Assembly: GCF_000004195.4 (NCBI RefSeq)
Contig: NC_030678.2
Location: forward strand, 155,323,047-155,387,046
Length of the DNA: 64,000 bases
Direction: 5' to 3'
Source: Xenopus tropicalis
Lineage: Eukaryota > Chordata > Amphibia > Anura > Pipidae
Position 1 is the stretch's first letter. Each line of letters begins with the position of its first letter. Below are positions 1 to 12,239 of this stretch, in pieces. A program made the translations under genes and the position numbers. The notes beneath the pieces were generated by a model. That model was not told where the DNA came from. It did not search any database and saw only the letters and a program-made list of their open reading frames with translations.

Positions 1-1161
1 ATCAATGTTTAATTTTTGTGCTGTAATGACTTGGTACAAACCCAATAAAAATGATTGGAAAACAAACATAAATATAAAAATTGTTTTTTTTGGGGGGGGA
101 GGGGAATGGGGTTCTTGGTAAGATGAGAATCCTGTATTGTTGGGGTACCGGTTTGGGTTAATGATACTTTGCCGGTCTGGCCTCTGCAGTTTTCTTTATT
201 GACGTTAATGTTTATTCTATGTTCAGCAGGGAATGGGCCAGAGCTGGAAAGCCAGCTATATGGATTATTAATCAAAAAAGTTCAGATGAGGGAATGAAAA
301 CATTAACCTGTATCCCTCGAGCCGGTGTTGAATTTCAGCTCCCAGAGCCCCTTGGCAACATATAGTTGTTAGGAGTGCTGGGCAGTAGAGCTCAAGAGTA
401 AAAGGATGAAGATCCTCGGATTTATTTGAGCACAACAAGGAGTGCTACGATGCATTTTCTTCCCTGGAAACTGCACATTTGAATCCCTATTGAAGGGAAT
501 GACAGAATGTATTTATAAAGGTGTGTAAAATATTTTACACCAAAAAAAAAAAAATTAGTAAAAGTTGATAAATGGCTGATTTACAGTTCTGCTATTCTTA
601 CATGTCGGTTTATACCCTGCATCGTCAGTTTCTATGGGGCTTTTTTCCTAGCTTATGCTAGAAATGCCAAAATATAAAATTTGCCAACACATTCACAATA
701 AATTATACTTTTTTTTGTATTAATATGTGGTATTTTACATTGGGTACCATGGCATTGAAATGAAGATGTTTTTGTTTTCTTTATAAATATACAGCGTATT
801 GTGCAGGGCTTTGCTGAAACATCTGAGCCCACTTCTATTACTTAACGTTGAACTTTCCACATTGTAGAGATAGGTTTTTGGGACGTTTACCATACATGGT
901 TCTCAAATCTTTGCAGCCCCACTGGTATATTCCTTCCAGAATTTGGGCTGACCCAAGTGGCAGAGCACCCCCAGAGCCCATACATGCATTGCTGCCAGAT
1001 GCAATGGAACCCTGTACCTGTACCAAGCTCTTTAGTTCCTTCTGTCCACAGGGACAATTACATTTCATGCCAATTTTCAATTTCAGTTTTAAAGAGCATA
1101 TCTCAGAGCCCATACATTCAATATAGCACTACACTACCCTCAAAAAGCATTGCAAACACAT
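1..1161. other. Non-coding stretch, nothing recognised
   Basis: AT-rich DNA with short A and T runs (for example at 541-554). AATAAA motifs occur, but no exon or gene end can be tied to them. The short frames near 838-1126 have no recognisable content. Confidence 0.6.
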
Positions 1162-1702
1162 TGGGGCTCATTTATCAACGCATCGCAGTAATAGTTGCAG
1201 AGGCAAAACTTTTGCCCTGCGCATAAGCATATTTAACAGTATAGCGCAAACACGGTCGCTTAAAGTTTTATGCGCTAGTTTTGAGGCAAATGCCTGCGCC
1301 ATATAAACATATAAACATTAATTGAGTTCATTGAGTTTATTGTATTGCAAATCAGCGAATATACTAGCACAAATGGTGAAGAACGCGCAGTCATAAATAT
1401 GCCACAAATTATGCAGCCGCGCCTGCACAAATCTGCGCATATACGCGCAGATAGCACATATATACATGCAAAGGGCGCACTCGCGCAAAAACCGGGCACT
1501 TAAAACACGCCCCTAGCTACCCCCCAAAAAACACATTGTTGCTTGCGACATTATTGCCCAGTATTTGCAACATGCCCATAAAAAGAACTGGCACAAAAAT
1601 AAATCAACCCGTGCAATATAACGCATATTCAGTTGCGTTATATTCATTCATAATCTTGAATGCGCCGGTTTGTGCGTTGCAATGCATTGATAAATTTGTC
1701 AA
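1162..1702. repeat. Possible MITE with TTTATCAACGCATCGCA-like ends
   Basis: GGGGCTCATTTATCAACGCA at the left and TTGCAATGCATTGATAAATT at the right are imperfect inverted matches. The interior is rich in GCGCA motifs (ATTATGCAGCCGCGCCTGCA, for example). No coding frame is convincing. Confidence 0.45.
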
Positions 1703-1996
1703 CTGCTACATTGTAAGTATATTTTTATTTGAATGAAGGTACTGGTACATTTTTACATGATGGAAGCGTGCCCTTTCTTTTATGTTTATTTGTAGATCTT
1801 TTCTTACTGCTTGGAACCAGCAGATTAAGAAGGCAGCACCCCATGTGGAATATGTGTTGGAGCCATCAAATCATTTAAGTTTATCCCTTGGAATATTTGG
1901 ACATTTTTTTTTTCTCCCTAGGATTTCGTCAGTTATTTATACTTTTTATTTCCGCAGACGGTTACTTATAACATCAGTTGGCAACCCTTTCTTATT

Positions 1997-2773
1997 CAGG
2001 TATGGGATCCCTTATCCGGAAACCCGTTATTCAGAAAGTTCCAAATTACGGAAAGGCCATCTCCCATAGACTCCATTATAAGCAAATAATTCTAATTTTT
2101 AAAAATTATTTCCTTTTTCTCTGTAGTAATAAAACAGTACCTGTACTTGATCCCAACTAAGATATAATTACCCCTTATTGGGGGCAGAACAGCCCTATTG
2201 GGTTTATTTAATGGTTAAATGATTCTCTTTTCTCTGTAATAATAAAACAGTACCTGTACTTGATCCCAACTAAGATATAATTACCCCTTATTGCGGCAGA
2301 ACAGCCCTATTGGGTTTATTTAATGGTTAAATGATTCCCTTTTCTCTGTAATAATAAAACAGTACCTGTACTTGATCCCAACTAAGATATAATTACCCCT
2401 TATTGCGGCAGAACAGCCCTATTGGGTTTATTTAATGGTTAAATGATTCCCTTTTCTCTGTAATAATAAAACAGTACCTGTACTTGATCCCAACTAAGAT
2501 ATAATTACCCCTTATTGCGGCAGAACAGCCCTATTGGGTTTATTTAATGGTTAAATGATTCCCTTTTCTCTGTAATAATAAAACAGTACCTGTACTTAAA
2601 CCCAACTAAGATATTATTAATCCCTTACTGGAGGCAAAACAAGCCTTTTGGGTTTATTCAATATTTAAGTGGTTTTTAGCAGACTTAAGTTATGGAGATC
2701 CAAAATTACAGAAAGGTCCCTTATCCGGAAAACCCCAGGTCCCGAGCATTCTGGATAACAGGTCCCATACTTG
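1997..2773 (+). mobile_element. CAGGTATGGG-type MITE with internal 112-bp tandem array
   Basis: The ends are CAGGTATGGGATCCCTTATC and, inverted, GGTCCCATACTTG. The middle holds about four to five copies of a unit of 112-113 bp (unit starts at 2118, 2231, 2343, 2455 and 2567) that includes CAGTACCTGTACTTGATCCC and AGCCCTATTGGGTTTATTTA. I know this family as a very common frog repeat but cannot name its superfamily safely. No coding capacity. Confidence 0.85.
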
Positions 2774-5044
2774 TATATATTTTTTACATAACATGAGCTA
2801 GAGGCACAGTAGGGCAGTAGGGGCGCCCATGGCCCAGCCATCTCTCATATGAAGTGTTGCCAAATGCAAGCAGCCCCACATACAGAGAGAGGCTCTATTC
2901 TGGGAGCACAAAATGTTGGGCCTACGGTCACCATGAGCAAATCTATGATGATTTCTTCCTTCTTTACTTAACATTTCTTAATAAATGGGCCTGATTGTCT
3001 TTTATGTAAGTGCAATCACTGTGCAGAGCTGTGCCCAAACGTGCATCCCTCATTAGGTGTTTTACTTCCAATGTGTGCCTTTAAATAGGAATGTTCATAT
3101 GAAATTTACCATGGCTGGGCTAAAATCCCAGTAGCCTTACACTAGTTATATTCCTCCCAACATTCCCTTTCTTTACATACGCCTATGGGAAATGTGCCAG
3201 GTAGTAGGTCTATGCTGAAATCCCTGCAGGCGCATGTAAGATGATTCCTCACAAGATTCCAGTTTAATTGGGCTTTCTATATAGAGCATTCCATGCAGGG
3301 TTTTGCTGAAACCTCTGCAGCTGAGCATTAGGTTTAACGCATGCTTTCTGCACATTTTTGGTCTGCCCCAGAGCCGAGGACTAACAGTCAAGCCAGCCAT
3401 GAAAACTGCCAACCTCTTTTTGCAACTTTGCATTTTAAAAATTATTTCTTGCTATGACCAGGGAGAATTGATAAAGGGGGGCCAGTACAGGGGACCCAAG
3501 AACAAATTTTGGATAATCTGTAGATTCCGGGGCTGCTGTCAGATGCCATAAGCAGCCACTATTTACTGGGCTGGTACGGAGGCTGTTTGGGCCTCTGTGC
3601 GCTTGAAATGCCAGGGCCTATTTCAGATTCCAGACCTGGAAAAACTATTAACATGGCGCTGAACAGATGTCAGAACAGCCACTTACCATTCATTTTTTAT
3701 CAGCATAACCATTTAGGCTTATTGTGGTGGCAGAAAGTCTGATGGAAATGTACAAAATAGCCTCATCCTTAATCAAAGCTGTATCTCAGATGTAATTAGT
3801 TTTGGCCTGGAAACCTTATCCGGCCTTTGTGAATATTAGCAGGGTCCCTTTTATACAGAGCAATGTGTATTTTAGATCAGTGGCCGATATCCCAGTCTCC
3901 AAATGCTGTTGTGCGTTGTGGATTACTGTACTTGGCTTTGATCGCCCGTCTCGTCCCGACGCTTACTCCAGCCAATTACCATACATAGTGAAAGCTGCCC
4001 TGAATCTGTGACCCACAATCTGAATAGGGAATTCTAATGATTCTCAGATTTATTTCAATGCATTTCTCCCTGTCCGACCTTTTCAGGCACACTGAGTTTT
4101 ACAACTGATTCGAAGCCAGCAATAATCCGCTTATTATATATTGATTATTTGTGACCCTTTATAGGTGTGTGACCCTTTCAAGGACTATGGCAACACAGAA
4201 ATGTTGTCATTTGTCCTCGGTGGTCTGGTCTCCCCAGAAATCCTAAAAGTCATCTTGTTAGCATCCCAAAAGCTCCAAAAGGCTCGCTACTGCACCAGTA
4301 AATGTTCTATACACTATGGGGCCAATTTACTAACATTCAGAGATTTTTGTGAGCAAATTCACGCCTGCTACAGTTTTTATTAATAGCAGGGTTTGGAACT
4401 AAATGAATAATTTTCAGACCATGAAACAGAAAGTGCTTTGTGATATCTCCCATTTTATAGCACCACCATAACTTCCCCTGACACGTTGCATTAAATAATA
4501 TATCAATTAAATGTCACCCTTTGTATAACGCCAGCCTTGACCTGTTTCTCCAGTAGGGGTTATATGGAAGGAGCACCCTACAGTGAGGCAGTTTAGTCTG
4601 GTAGGCACAGGCTCTCGGTAACAATAAGGCAGTTAAACATATTGCCTTGCAGTACAATGAAATTACCTACATATAGCTGAAGCCATTCTTTAAATGCCAA
4701 AAATAGATCATACTGTGAAAAAGCACTTTATTTACAGAGGACTATTTATTGCCGGAATACTAAGCCATTTTCGCCCTACATGAATCATCCTGTAATAAAG
4801 ATCGTCTAAGTAGAATGAAGTTTGGCTTTTTTTGACAGCTTTTCCTTTTAATGTGGATCAGTCATTTCTAACCCTCCTAGCGCTGCTGTAAGTGGAAAGC
4901 ACTATACCAGCCCTGTTCCCTGTAGTAACCATTTCAAGCCAAGATTGATTAGGATTTTGCTCACTATTAATAGGCACCATCTATAAGGGGTTGGGGGGGG
5001 GCAGTGAGGGTAAAAATGATACCTTGTTCCATTAAAAAAAGCCT
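2774..5044. other. Non-coding stretch, no recognised gene
   Basis: Only the dispersed repeat at 3521-3645 stands out. The short open frames (3173-3551, 3802-4011, 4165-4383) show no domain, no splice context and no frog gene I know. Confidence 0.6.
3521..3645 (+). repeat. Dispersed repeat copy (family also at 14475, 18470 and 55490)
   Basis: GGGGCTGCTGTCAGATGCCA and GGGCCTCTGTGCGCTTGAAA, ATGCCAGGGCCTATTTC are shared with three other places in the window. No clear ends. Confidence 0.65.
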
Positions 5045-5322
5045 TAGGGGCAGATTTATTAAAATGGAAATTTTGAACTCAACATAGTAAGATTCGCCCA
5101 CTCTCTATTTATGGGATTTTTAGAAGTGGACTTTTAACTTTTACCCATTGATAAATACAGTTCTAAAAATCCCATAGGAATAAAAAGAGAAAAAGATGAA
5201 AAGTGAGTGATTTTTTTCTGTGGCCTTTTCCTGCAATGAGTTGTGCCTAAACCACTTTAATTAAAGGTACTTGCATAAAAATGCATTATTTGCACTTCTG
5301 TATAGTTACACTCAGCACCACT

Positions 5323-5787
5323 TTAAAGGAGAAAGAAAGGTAAAAACTAAGTAAGCTTTATCAGAAAGGTCTATGTAAATACAGCCGTAAGCACTCACAG
5401 AAACGCTGCACTGACTTCTCTGTCAAAAGATTTCTTTTGTCTGTTTTTCTCTGCTAGAGACAGGCAGCTCTCTCCTCCCTCCCCTCTCTTGCTTCCCCCT
5501 CCCTCAATAATGCTAAGAACTCACTCCCCCCCTTAGGAATGTGGATCTGAGCCAATCAGCAGGAAGCTGACTCATAGTCTAACTAACTGAGCATGTTCAC
5601 TAGGTCTCGGTGCAGGAGTGAGGCATTATGGGAACTTTATTTACACAGCTCAGCGTTTTTTTTCCTATGAGGCTTCTGATCATCTGAACGGGAGAAATAT
5701 GGGGAGACTTAAGGGCACTATTGAGACAACCGAAGGTATGCCTGCAGCTTGAGATTAACTCTTTATTAGCCTTTCCTTCTCCTTTAA
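5323..5787 (+). mobile_element. MITE with TTAAAGG ends (Kolobok/T2-like)
   Basis: It starts TTAAAGGAGAAAGAAAGG and ends CCTTTCCTTCTCCTTTAA, with TTAA forming both edges, as in the frog T2 MITEs with TTAAAGGRR ends. The interior includes TCTGATCATCTGAACGGGAG. A second copy lies inverted at 40340-40814. Confidence 0.85.
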
Positions 5788-6190
5788 AGGGGTGGTTAAC
5801 TTTTTGGTTAACTTTCAGTGTGTTATAGAATGGTCAGTTCTAAGCAACTTTTCAGTTGGTCTTAATTATTTATTTTTTTATAGTTTTTGAATTACTTGCC
5901 TTCTTCTGACTCTGTGCAGCTTTCAAAATGGAGTCACTGACCCCAGCAGCCAAAACACTATTGCTCTGTGAGGCTACAATTGTATATTTATTGTTACTTT
6001 TTACTACTTATCTTTCTATTCAGCCCCTCTGCTATTCATATTCCAGTCTCTCATATAAACCACTCTCTGGTTGCTAAGGTAATTTGGACCCTAGCAACCA
6101 GATAGCTGCTGAAATTACAAACTGGAGAGTTGCTGAACAAAAAGATAAATAACTGAAAGACCAAAAATAATAAAAAATTAAGAGATTCTC
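5784..6190 (+). mobile_element. MITE with TTAAAGG end, second family, 3' end lost
   Basis: It starts TTAAAGGGGTGGTTAAC, sharing the TTAA of the previous element. The interior (CTTTCAAAATGGAGTCACTG, then ACCCTAGCAACCAGATAGCT) recurs at 30510-30975, 42715-43035 and 55040-55260. No matching right end is visible; the match fades after the AAAAATTAAGAGATTCTCAG stretch. Confidence 0.75.
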
Positions 6191-7429
6191 AGAGCTTGTT
6201 TGGGGTGAAGTGCCACCAAAACTAAAAGGGACAAAATAATGTTTTTCTTTCCATTGGTTACTTATCTTTATAATAGAGTCACTTTTGTTTATTTTATATT
6301 TTTATCCCAAAATATAATGTAAAAGTACAGTATTCACTTTTTCAATAGATTCTGTATCCTACCACTAGGTGGAGCATGCAGTGAAAACTATTTTCCACTA
6401 AAATCTTTGGAAAATGGCATTGCTGCTCCAGATGTGAATAACACCAGCCATCGCAGCATTCTTTCTACTCAATGAATACAGGGGGGATCCTGGCCCCGGA
6501 GCCATAGTTATGTGCAGGTTGATCTACAGGACCCGCGGTTTTACCCTCAGGTAAGGAGGGTTATGCTAAAACTTTTGGTTGGGGTTGAGGGGGAACTAGT
6601 TATTTTCCAAAGCTAAGACCTAGTTGACCTATGTTGCCTGTGTGGCCCAAATGGACACATACCAATTTTGCACTATTATTGGTAGGTGCATGGTGCCCCA
6701 CCAGTCCTGACTAATATCCATGTAAAGTTGATGTCGGTCAGGTAAAGGATTAGGCAATTGTGAAATGGTCCATTGACAGACAAGAGAGCTCCTCTTCACT
6801 CCCTGTTAGGAATACAATGTGTGTATGATGTCAGTGCATGGATAGCCATCTTTAGATAGACAGAAGCACCATTCATATAAAGGATATCCAGTGTATTGGA
6901 TCTCATTTCGTTTCCACCCAGTGCAGAACTGTTGAATATTGCTAATACTGCTAATATTGGTACTTATTTCAGTGTAATTAAAATGACTCATGTTAACTTT
7001 TCTGTAGCAAGTAGATAGCACTTGGGCAATATTTATAAAGGGTGTCACTGGGCGAGTGTGAGTCAAGAAGAAAACAAGCTAAAATGTTAGCACCTTCCCA
7101 TGATCCCTTATCTTCTCTTGCTGCAATATCTCTACTTTCTCCATTCTGAATATACTGTACCTTCCGGGAGAAGGGGGGGGTGGGGGGACGCGTACTGTAC
7201 AGCTGATATACACCTCTGAATAAGTCCTATCACACCTCTGTTATTTGCTGTTCTCACTACTTAGCCAAGAACTGTTGTGCTGTAATGGATTTTTGTGTGT
7301 ATTCCATTGGGATATTTGTTGTTTTAAGAAATTCAGGATGTATTTAGCATGAGATAAATGCACCTTGTTGGCTTGGAATGAGCACTGCTAATCTTGCTGA
7401 TTGGGAAAGATGGGAGCCATTGACACTGT
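6191..7429. other. Non-coding stretch with a G-rich run
   Basis: A GGGGGGGGTGGGGGG run at 7171-7188 is the only odd feature. No coding or structural RNA signal seen. Confidence 0.55.
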
Positions 7430-7581
7430 GGGGCTCATTTATCAACACTGGGCAAATTTGCCCATGGGCCCATAGGCTTTTTCCAGCCAGCTGCAGGAGG
7501 AGCAATAAAGGAAGCAATTTGATTGGTTGCCATGGGTTACTGCCCATGGGCAAATTTTCCCAGTGTTGATAAATGACCCCC
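7430..7581. mobile_element. Palindromic MITE with GGGGCTCATTTATCAACA ends
   Basis: GGGGCTCATTTATCAACACT on the left pairs with AGTGTTGATAAATGACCCCC on the right. The inner GGCAAATTTGCCCATGGGC is also mirrored. It is common in frog DNA; related copies are at 16440-16605 and 31552-31697. Superfamily not assigned. Confidence 0.75.
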
Positions 7582-7864
7582 AGTGACTCAAAAGCACATT
7601 ACAGGATCTATGGAATCTGTTACTTAACCTGTCCAGAATACATTATAATAATCTCTTTTAGCTGTGACCCCCTTCTAACATGGTTAGGGGTAATGTAACA
7701 ACCAGTCTTAAATTCAATACTTGTAGTCTAGTATTCCAGTAAATCTAGTAAATTAGTAATCCATAGCATCCAATCAGCAGGTAGCATTTACTGGCTAGAT
7801 GTTGGCAAACTTTAGACCTTTTACCCAAGTGATGGTAACTAAGATAGCATAAATCCTTTTCAGA

Positions 7865-9259
7865 ACTTGAAAGGGTAACGCCAAGCACACCAGACAGCAG
7901 GATGTTTCTTTTAAAACTCGGTCTTTATTAGTTCATTAAAAACAAAAACGCCTAACGCGTTTCATACACTAAATGTACTTAATCATAGGCAGAGATTGAC
8001 ACAATACATGGGAGGGTTTTTATAGTGAGGTGGCCAAATTCAAAGAACGACATAACAATGATTGACAACTCAAACCACACCCCTTCATTGTTGAACTTAA
8101 AGGAAAAGACGGACCAAGAAAAAGAATATCCTGCACATTACTACCAAAACAATTGATATCAACTTGCAGTCAAGTCAAAATAAGTTAGATTAATTAAAAT
8201 CCAAATTTAAATATAAATATATATATAAGTATATATGCACAACAGATGATTATAAGTCAAAATAAGTTAAAATTCTAAAATAATATCAAAACAAATAAAA
8301 AATGGATCGCAACAGAGTTTAAGGCAAATGAGATCTGAATAGTGAAATCATGATGTGTTAACTCTGAGGAGTTAATTCAATTATAAGTAAATTCAAAGGT
8401 GAGTTTTTTTTTTTTTTATATTTTATGTGTTATGTTTGTGTTAATATATATTCATTAGTGATAAACCCATCAATAGGGGATCTCATTGGCGAAAACTCTT
8501 TTTCTTTAAAACAATCCATTATTATTTATTCCAGACAAAAATTTGTTAAATTAGCACAGTAATGATGATAAATATACAAGTAAAAAATCATATGATCATA
8601 ATCATAACAACAACACAATTAGTCTGTAAATAACTTAAACTAAACATAACAGGTAATGTCGAAAACAGAATTCAAACCATTAGGATGACGCGTGCCCAAT
8701 TGAAAAATCCATTTAACTTCAAGGCGCAGAAGTTTCTCATATCTATCTGAGCCTCGTTCATCAGGCAACACTTTATCTATTACTTGTATCTGTAAAAAAG
8801 ATACTTTTGAATCACAGCATTGTACAAAGTGTCGAGATATGGGACTATGACTGTCTTTAGTGACTATATGCCTTATGTTCCCGCATTCTATTCTTAAGTG
8901 CCCTAGTTGTGCAACCCACATATTGGATATTACAATTCAAGCAGGTTAGCAAATATACAACATACTGTGTATTGCAATTTGCGTACACCTGCATGTCGAA
9001 AGATTGATCTGATGTAGAGCTTCGAAAGGATACAGATTGTTTCACATAAGTACAAGTGATGCACCTTCGTGCACCACATGGATACATTCCTTTATAGGTT
9101 AGCCAGGTGGTTTTCTTGGGCTGTGATCTCCACAGTGTGGGGGACAAAACGTTGCCTATAGTCAGGGCTTTTCGTGCAACGAACTTGCAACCATTATGCA
9201 AGATCGTTGCCAATAAAGGGTCATTATAGAGAACGGGTAAAAGGCCATTAAGAATCCTA
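7865..9259 (-). mobile_element. Penelope-like retroelement, 5'-truncated, with GIY-YIG endonuclease remnant
   Basis: The 1395-bp insert is bounded by a perfect 16-bp direct repeat, ATAAATCCTTTTCAGA, at 7849-7864 and 9260-9275, which I read as the target-site duplication. On the minus strand the protein remnant carries a Cys-rich segment (YPCGARRCITCTYV) and then VVYLLTCLNCNIQYVGCTTRALKNRMREH in parts: VYLL, YVG and the R of LKNRMREH match the GIY-YIG nuclease of Penelope-like elements. The reverse transcriptase part is missing, so the copy is 5'-truncated. The region 7865-8639 is its 3' untranslated part, with a hammerhead-like motif near 7951-7990. Confidence 0.88.
8640..9258 (-). pseudogene. 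Penelope-like polyprotein C-terminus (GIY-YIG nuclease), frameshifted
   Basis: Reading from about 9258 down to 8857, the frame gives the Cys-rich finger and the GIY-YIG motifs up to RMREH. Near 8880-8890 the frame shifts, and the continuation (IRHIVTKDSHSPISRHF, then FLQIQVIDKV, RGSDRYEKLLRLE, WIFQLGT and PNGLNSV) runs to a stop near 8640. This order and spacing is the usual end of Penelope-like proteins, where RGGDR, WI..L.T and GLN follow the nuclease core. The single-base disruption and the missing N-terminus make it a dead copy. Confidence 0.85.
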
Positions 9260-9558
9260 ATAAATCCTTTTCAGAGGTGAGTCAAGCCACCTTACTCCCA
9301 CTGCATGCGTGCACGAGCGCCAGGGGGAAAGGGGGGGGCAGGGGGAAGTGTGGCACGCAAGGGGCTTAGATGTTGTGGAGGGGGGAGCGGCATGAAACGA
9401 ACACCGGTGGTATGAGATCCTGGACTACTAGTTGGCAAAAGAAGTACCTGCCTAGCGCCCCCTCACTGTTGCTCCCTAGGCAGGTGCCTCTCTTGCCTAC
9501 CCCTAGTTCCAGCCCTGATCCTTTTAGATGGCAAAACAACTTTTTAAATGTTTTAGAT

Positions 9559-9851
9559 CAGTGATCCCCAACCAGAGGCTCGCACAAAATTTATTGCTCC
9601 CCAACCCCTTTGATGTTGCTTCCAGTGGCCTTAAAGCAGGTGCCCATTTTTAAATTTCTGACACATAAAGACCATGTTTTCTGCCAAAAATGATCCTTCT
9701 GTAGGCTGCCAGATCACATTGGGTTACCGAATAACCAATCACAGCCCTTATTGGTCACCCACTAAGAACTTTTATCATGCCTTTGTTGCTCCCCAACTTT
9801 ATTTATATTTAAATGTAGCTCAAGGGTAAAAAAAATGGTTGGGTACCCCTG
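9559..9851 (+). mobile_element. hAT-type MITE with CAGTGATCCCCAACC end
   Basis: The ends are CAGTGATCCCCAACCAGAGG and GGTTGGGTACCCCTG. The flanks TTTTAGAT (9551-9558) and GTTTAGAT (9852-9859) match at 7 of 8 bases, as for an 8-bp hAT duplication. Copies of the family are also at 27379-27672 and 42421-42705. Confidence 0.85.
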
Positions 9852-9904
9852 GTTTAGATCTTTTTAGTAGCCTAAAGCTTACATGGTGCTACTCATTACA
9901 AGAT

Positions 9905-9955
9905 GACCTGTTATCTAGAAAACCCCAGGTCTCGATCATACATCCCTTATCTGTA
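9905..9955 (+). repeat. Possible remnant of a CAGGTATGGG-type MITE
   Basis: GACCTGTTATCTAGAAAACC and CCAGGTCTCGATCATACATC resemble the end of that family. It is too short and degenerate to be sure. Confidence 0.4.
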
Positions 9956-9999
9956 GAGCGTTGCAGGGTTCATCATTGCTAGATGGACATCTTTATATC

Positions 10000-10195
10000 C
10001 ACCCTCTTAGGGCAGTGACCCTCTCAAGGCAACTTCCGCAAACTTCGACAAATCGTGGCGCTGCGTATGCCATCCCACCGGGGATTTACATTCTAGCCGG
10101 TGGGACGGCATTTTGGGGAGATTTGTGGACAAGGGAGATTTGTTGCGCGGCGACTAATCTCCCCGTGTGTCACAGCCCTTAGGGACAGGGGCAAA
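10000..10195. repeat. Dispersed repeat with ACTAATCTCCCCGTGTGTCA end
   Basis: The stretch includes ATGCCATCCCACCGG and its inverse CCGGTGGGACGGCATT, and ends CTAATCTCCCCGTGTGTCAC. Related worn copies are near 23865-24020 and 49840-49900. Confidence 0.55.
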
Positions 10196-12239
10196 GAGGG
10201 CATTTATACCATCAGTGGTTCCTGCACATCTGCTGCTGCCGTATTGCTCGACATTATACGTACCCAGTGTTTGGGTTCTCGCTGTCTGAGAAATATGCCT
10301 TTTGTCTAGTCACGATTTTCAGCGCAGGCGACGATTCCTGATTCATTCAGCTTATCCTTAAATTATTCATGCGCTCTGGCAGGTACAGATGAGTGTTTTG
10401 AATGAGTCTGTTGGAGAGCAAAGAGGAAAGGATACAGAGCTGGATGGGCAATGTGTCTATTGAGATGTTGTTCTTTTCTGTGCCGAGGCAAATTGATCTT
10501 GAGACGTGAGTGCAGGCACTGTGAGTCCATTACAAATGTGAGTCTGAATAAAGGGACAGCACCTGCACACTCCACGTGCTCCGTCTGCCACAGGGAAAGG
10601 TGGCACAACAATGTTAACTCTAAGGATAACGGCAGAGCAAAAGAGTGCTGGATCACGTTCCCCTGTCCACCTGTCACTGCTCCTAATCAGACCTTCATTT
10701 GTGTGCAATCCAGGAAGGCCTGGGCAGAAGGGCACAATGATAGAAAGAAGGCAGCCACTTTGAGTGGGGGAGATTCTAGTAGCAAATAGGTGACTGGGTG
10801 AGCCCAAGGGATACAAAAAATAGAAATTTGCTCCTCCTCCTAATGTTCTTTGAAGGAAAGTAGACGGTGATTGCAGTTATGCATAAAAATAATACCAGGC
10901 CCAGGACAGGAGATGCAGTGGGAGATGCCATGTTGAAAGAATGTGCTAGCTTTCTTCATAGCATTCAAGCAAAACATTTACTGGATCAAGATGAAGCTTA
11001 CCAGCTTATTACTTACACCCATAATGTATTTTTTCATTTGGTAACCATTAGTGCTGTGCAGGCCGGCCCGATACCCAAGGGACCATGGTTTGAATAAAGA
11101 CATCCCAGTTCTTTCCTTATAACCTAGATGAGGTGGGTACCTGGAACCAGTCCTTACTTTACTTTATTCTGTTTATTAATAGATTTAATAGACAGGTGCC
11201 ATTTTGTGAAGCTTTGCCTCACCCCAAAATCTTGTGAATGTGCCAGAATGGAGGTCCTGATGCCCATGCACGGGATACACAAGTATAGTCAGTGAGGAGG
11301 GAGGGGGGATGTGAGGAGGGCAGTGACATCTAGTAAGTGCTGAATGAAAATTGAAAGTAACACCTGAGGCATAGAGGTGGGGCAGTCAATATATGATTGA
11401 CAACTCAGATTTTTAAATACATTTATAACAGGTATGGATGTTTTCATAAAAAAAAGAATTTGGGCTTCTTGTTTCATTTGCAAAGGACTTTTATTACACA
11501 GCTTTTTATGTATGTACAGAGCATAATTTGATCAGCAGAGTATATAGAAAACAACTGTAGTAATTACAACCCTTCTCCTTATCTTAGTAGCTCCTCTGTA
11601 CATGCTGACGCGGCAGGCCAGCACACGTAGAAACAGCCCTAATGAGAGAAAGGTCCATGGCAATTACTGTTATGAGAAGGTCTTGGGGAGCATTTTGAAT
11701 AAACAGCTCCTAAGCATAAACCATCAGGACTCCTTCTGAATAAAAGATGTTTTTTAATTTTCTGCTAAAGTCACTGGTCTGCTCCCAGCAGTGATTATAA
11801 ATACAGCTGTTCCTTATTGTTACAATTTGTAGTGAGCTCCAGCCTAGCCATGATCCCACCCTTTCTCTCTGTTCTTCCATAGGCAGGGGAGGGAGATTTA
11901 AAGAGCACAAACCCTTCTTGCTCTCTACAGGAATATGCATTCCTTCACAAAACTCTGCCCTGATTGCATTAAAATATATGTTGGTGTGTATTGTAGGGAG
12001 GACTTTTGTTTTTTTGGGGTAATCACAAATATATCAGGCATTTTTACAAAGTGTTTTTTTTCAAAGTTATAGTAGGCTCTTTTAATAAGTAGCAGGCAAA
12101 GTGCAAAATAGCACAATTTGTCATTAGCTGCAAAACATTATTGTTATTCAAGTGTACAACAGTATTTTTTTTTATTAAAAAATATAAAATGGACTGTTTG
12201 AGTGATTACCCCTGTGCCCTGGTGGGCCAGGGGGCATTG
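10196..12239. other. Stretch with two overlapping frames of unknown meaning, otherwise empty
   Basis: Between 10363 and 10816 there are frames of 104-119 codons on both strands. They overlap each other, show no known motif and lack splice support. The region is somewhat richer in G+C than its surroundings. The rest to 12239 shows nothing I can name. Confidence 0.45.

Noticed and set aside
1..100. AATAAA-like motifs as the end of an upstream gene
   Set aside because: No coding exon or GT-rich downstream element can be tied to them; such motifs are frequent in AT-rich DNA.
10363..10816. Overlapping frames of 104-119 codons on both strands
   Set aside because: No recognisable protein family, no initiation or splice support, and mutual overlap.
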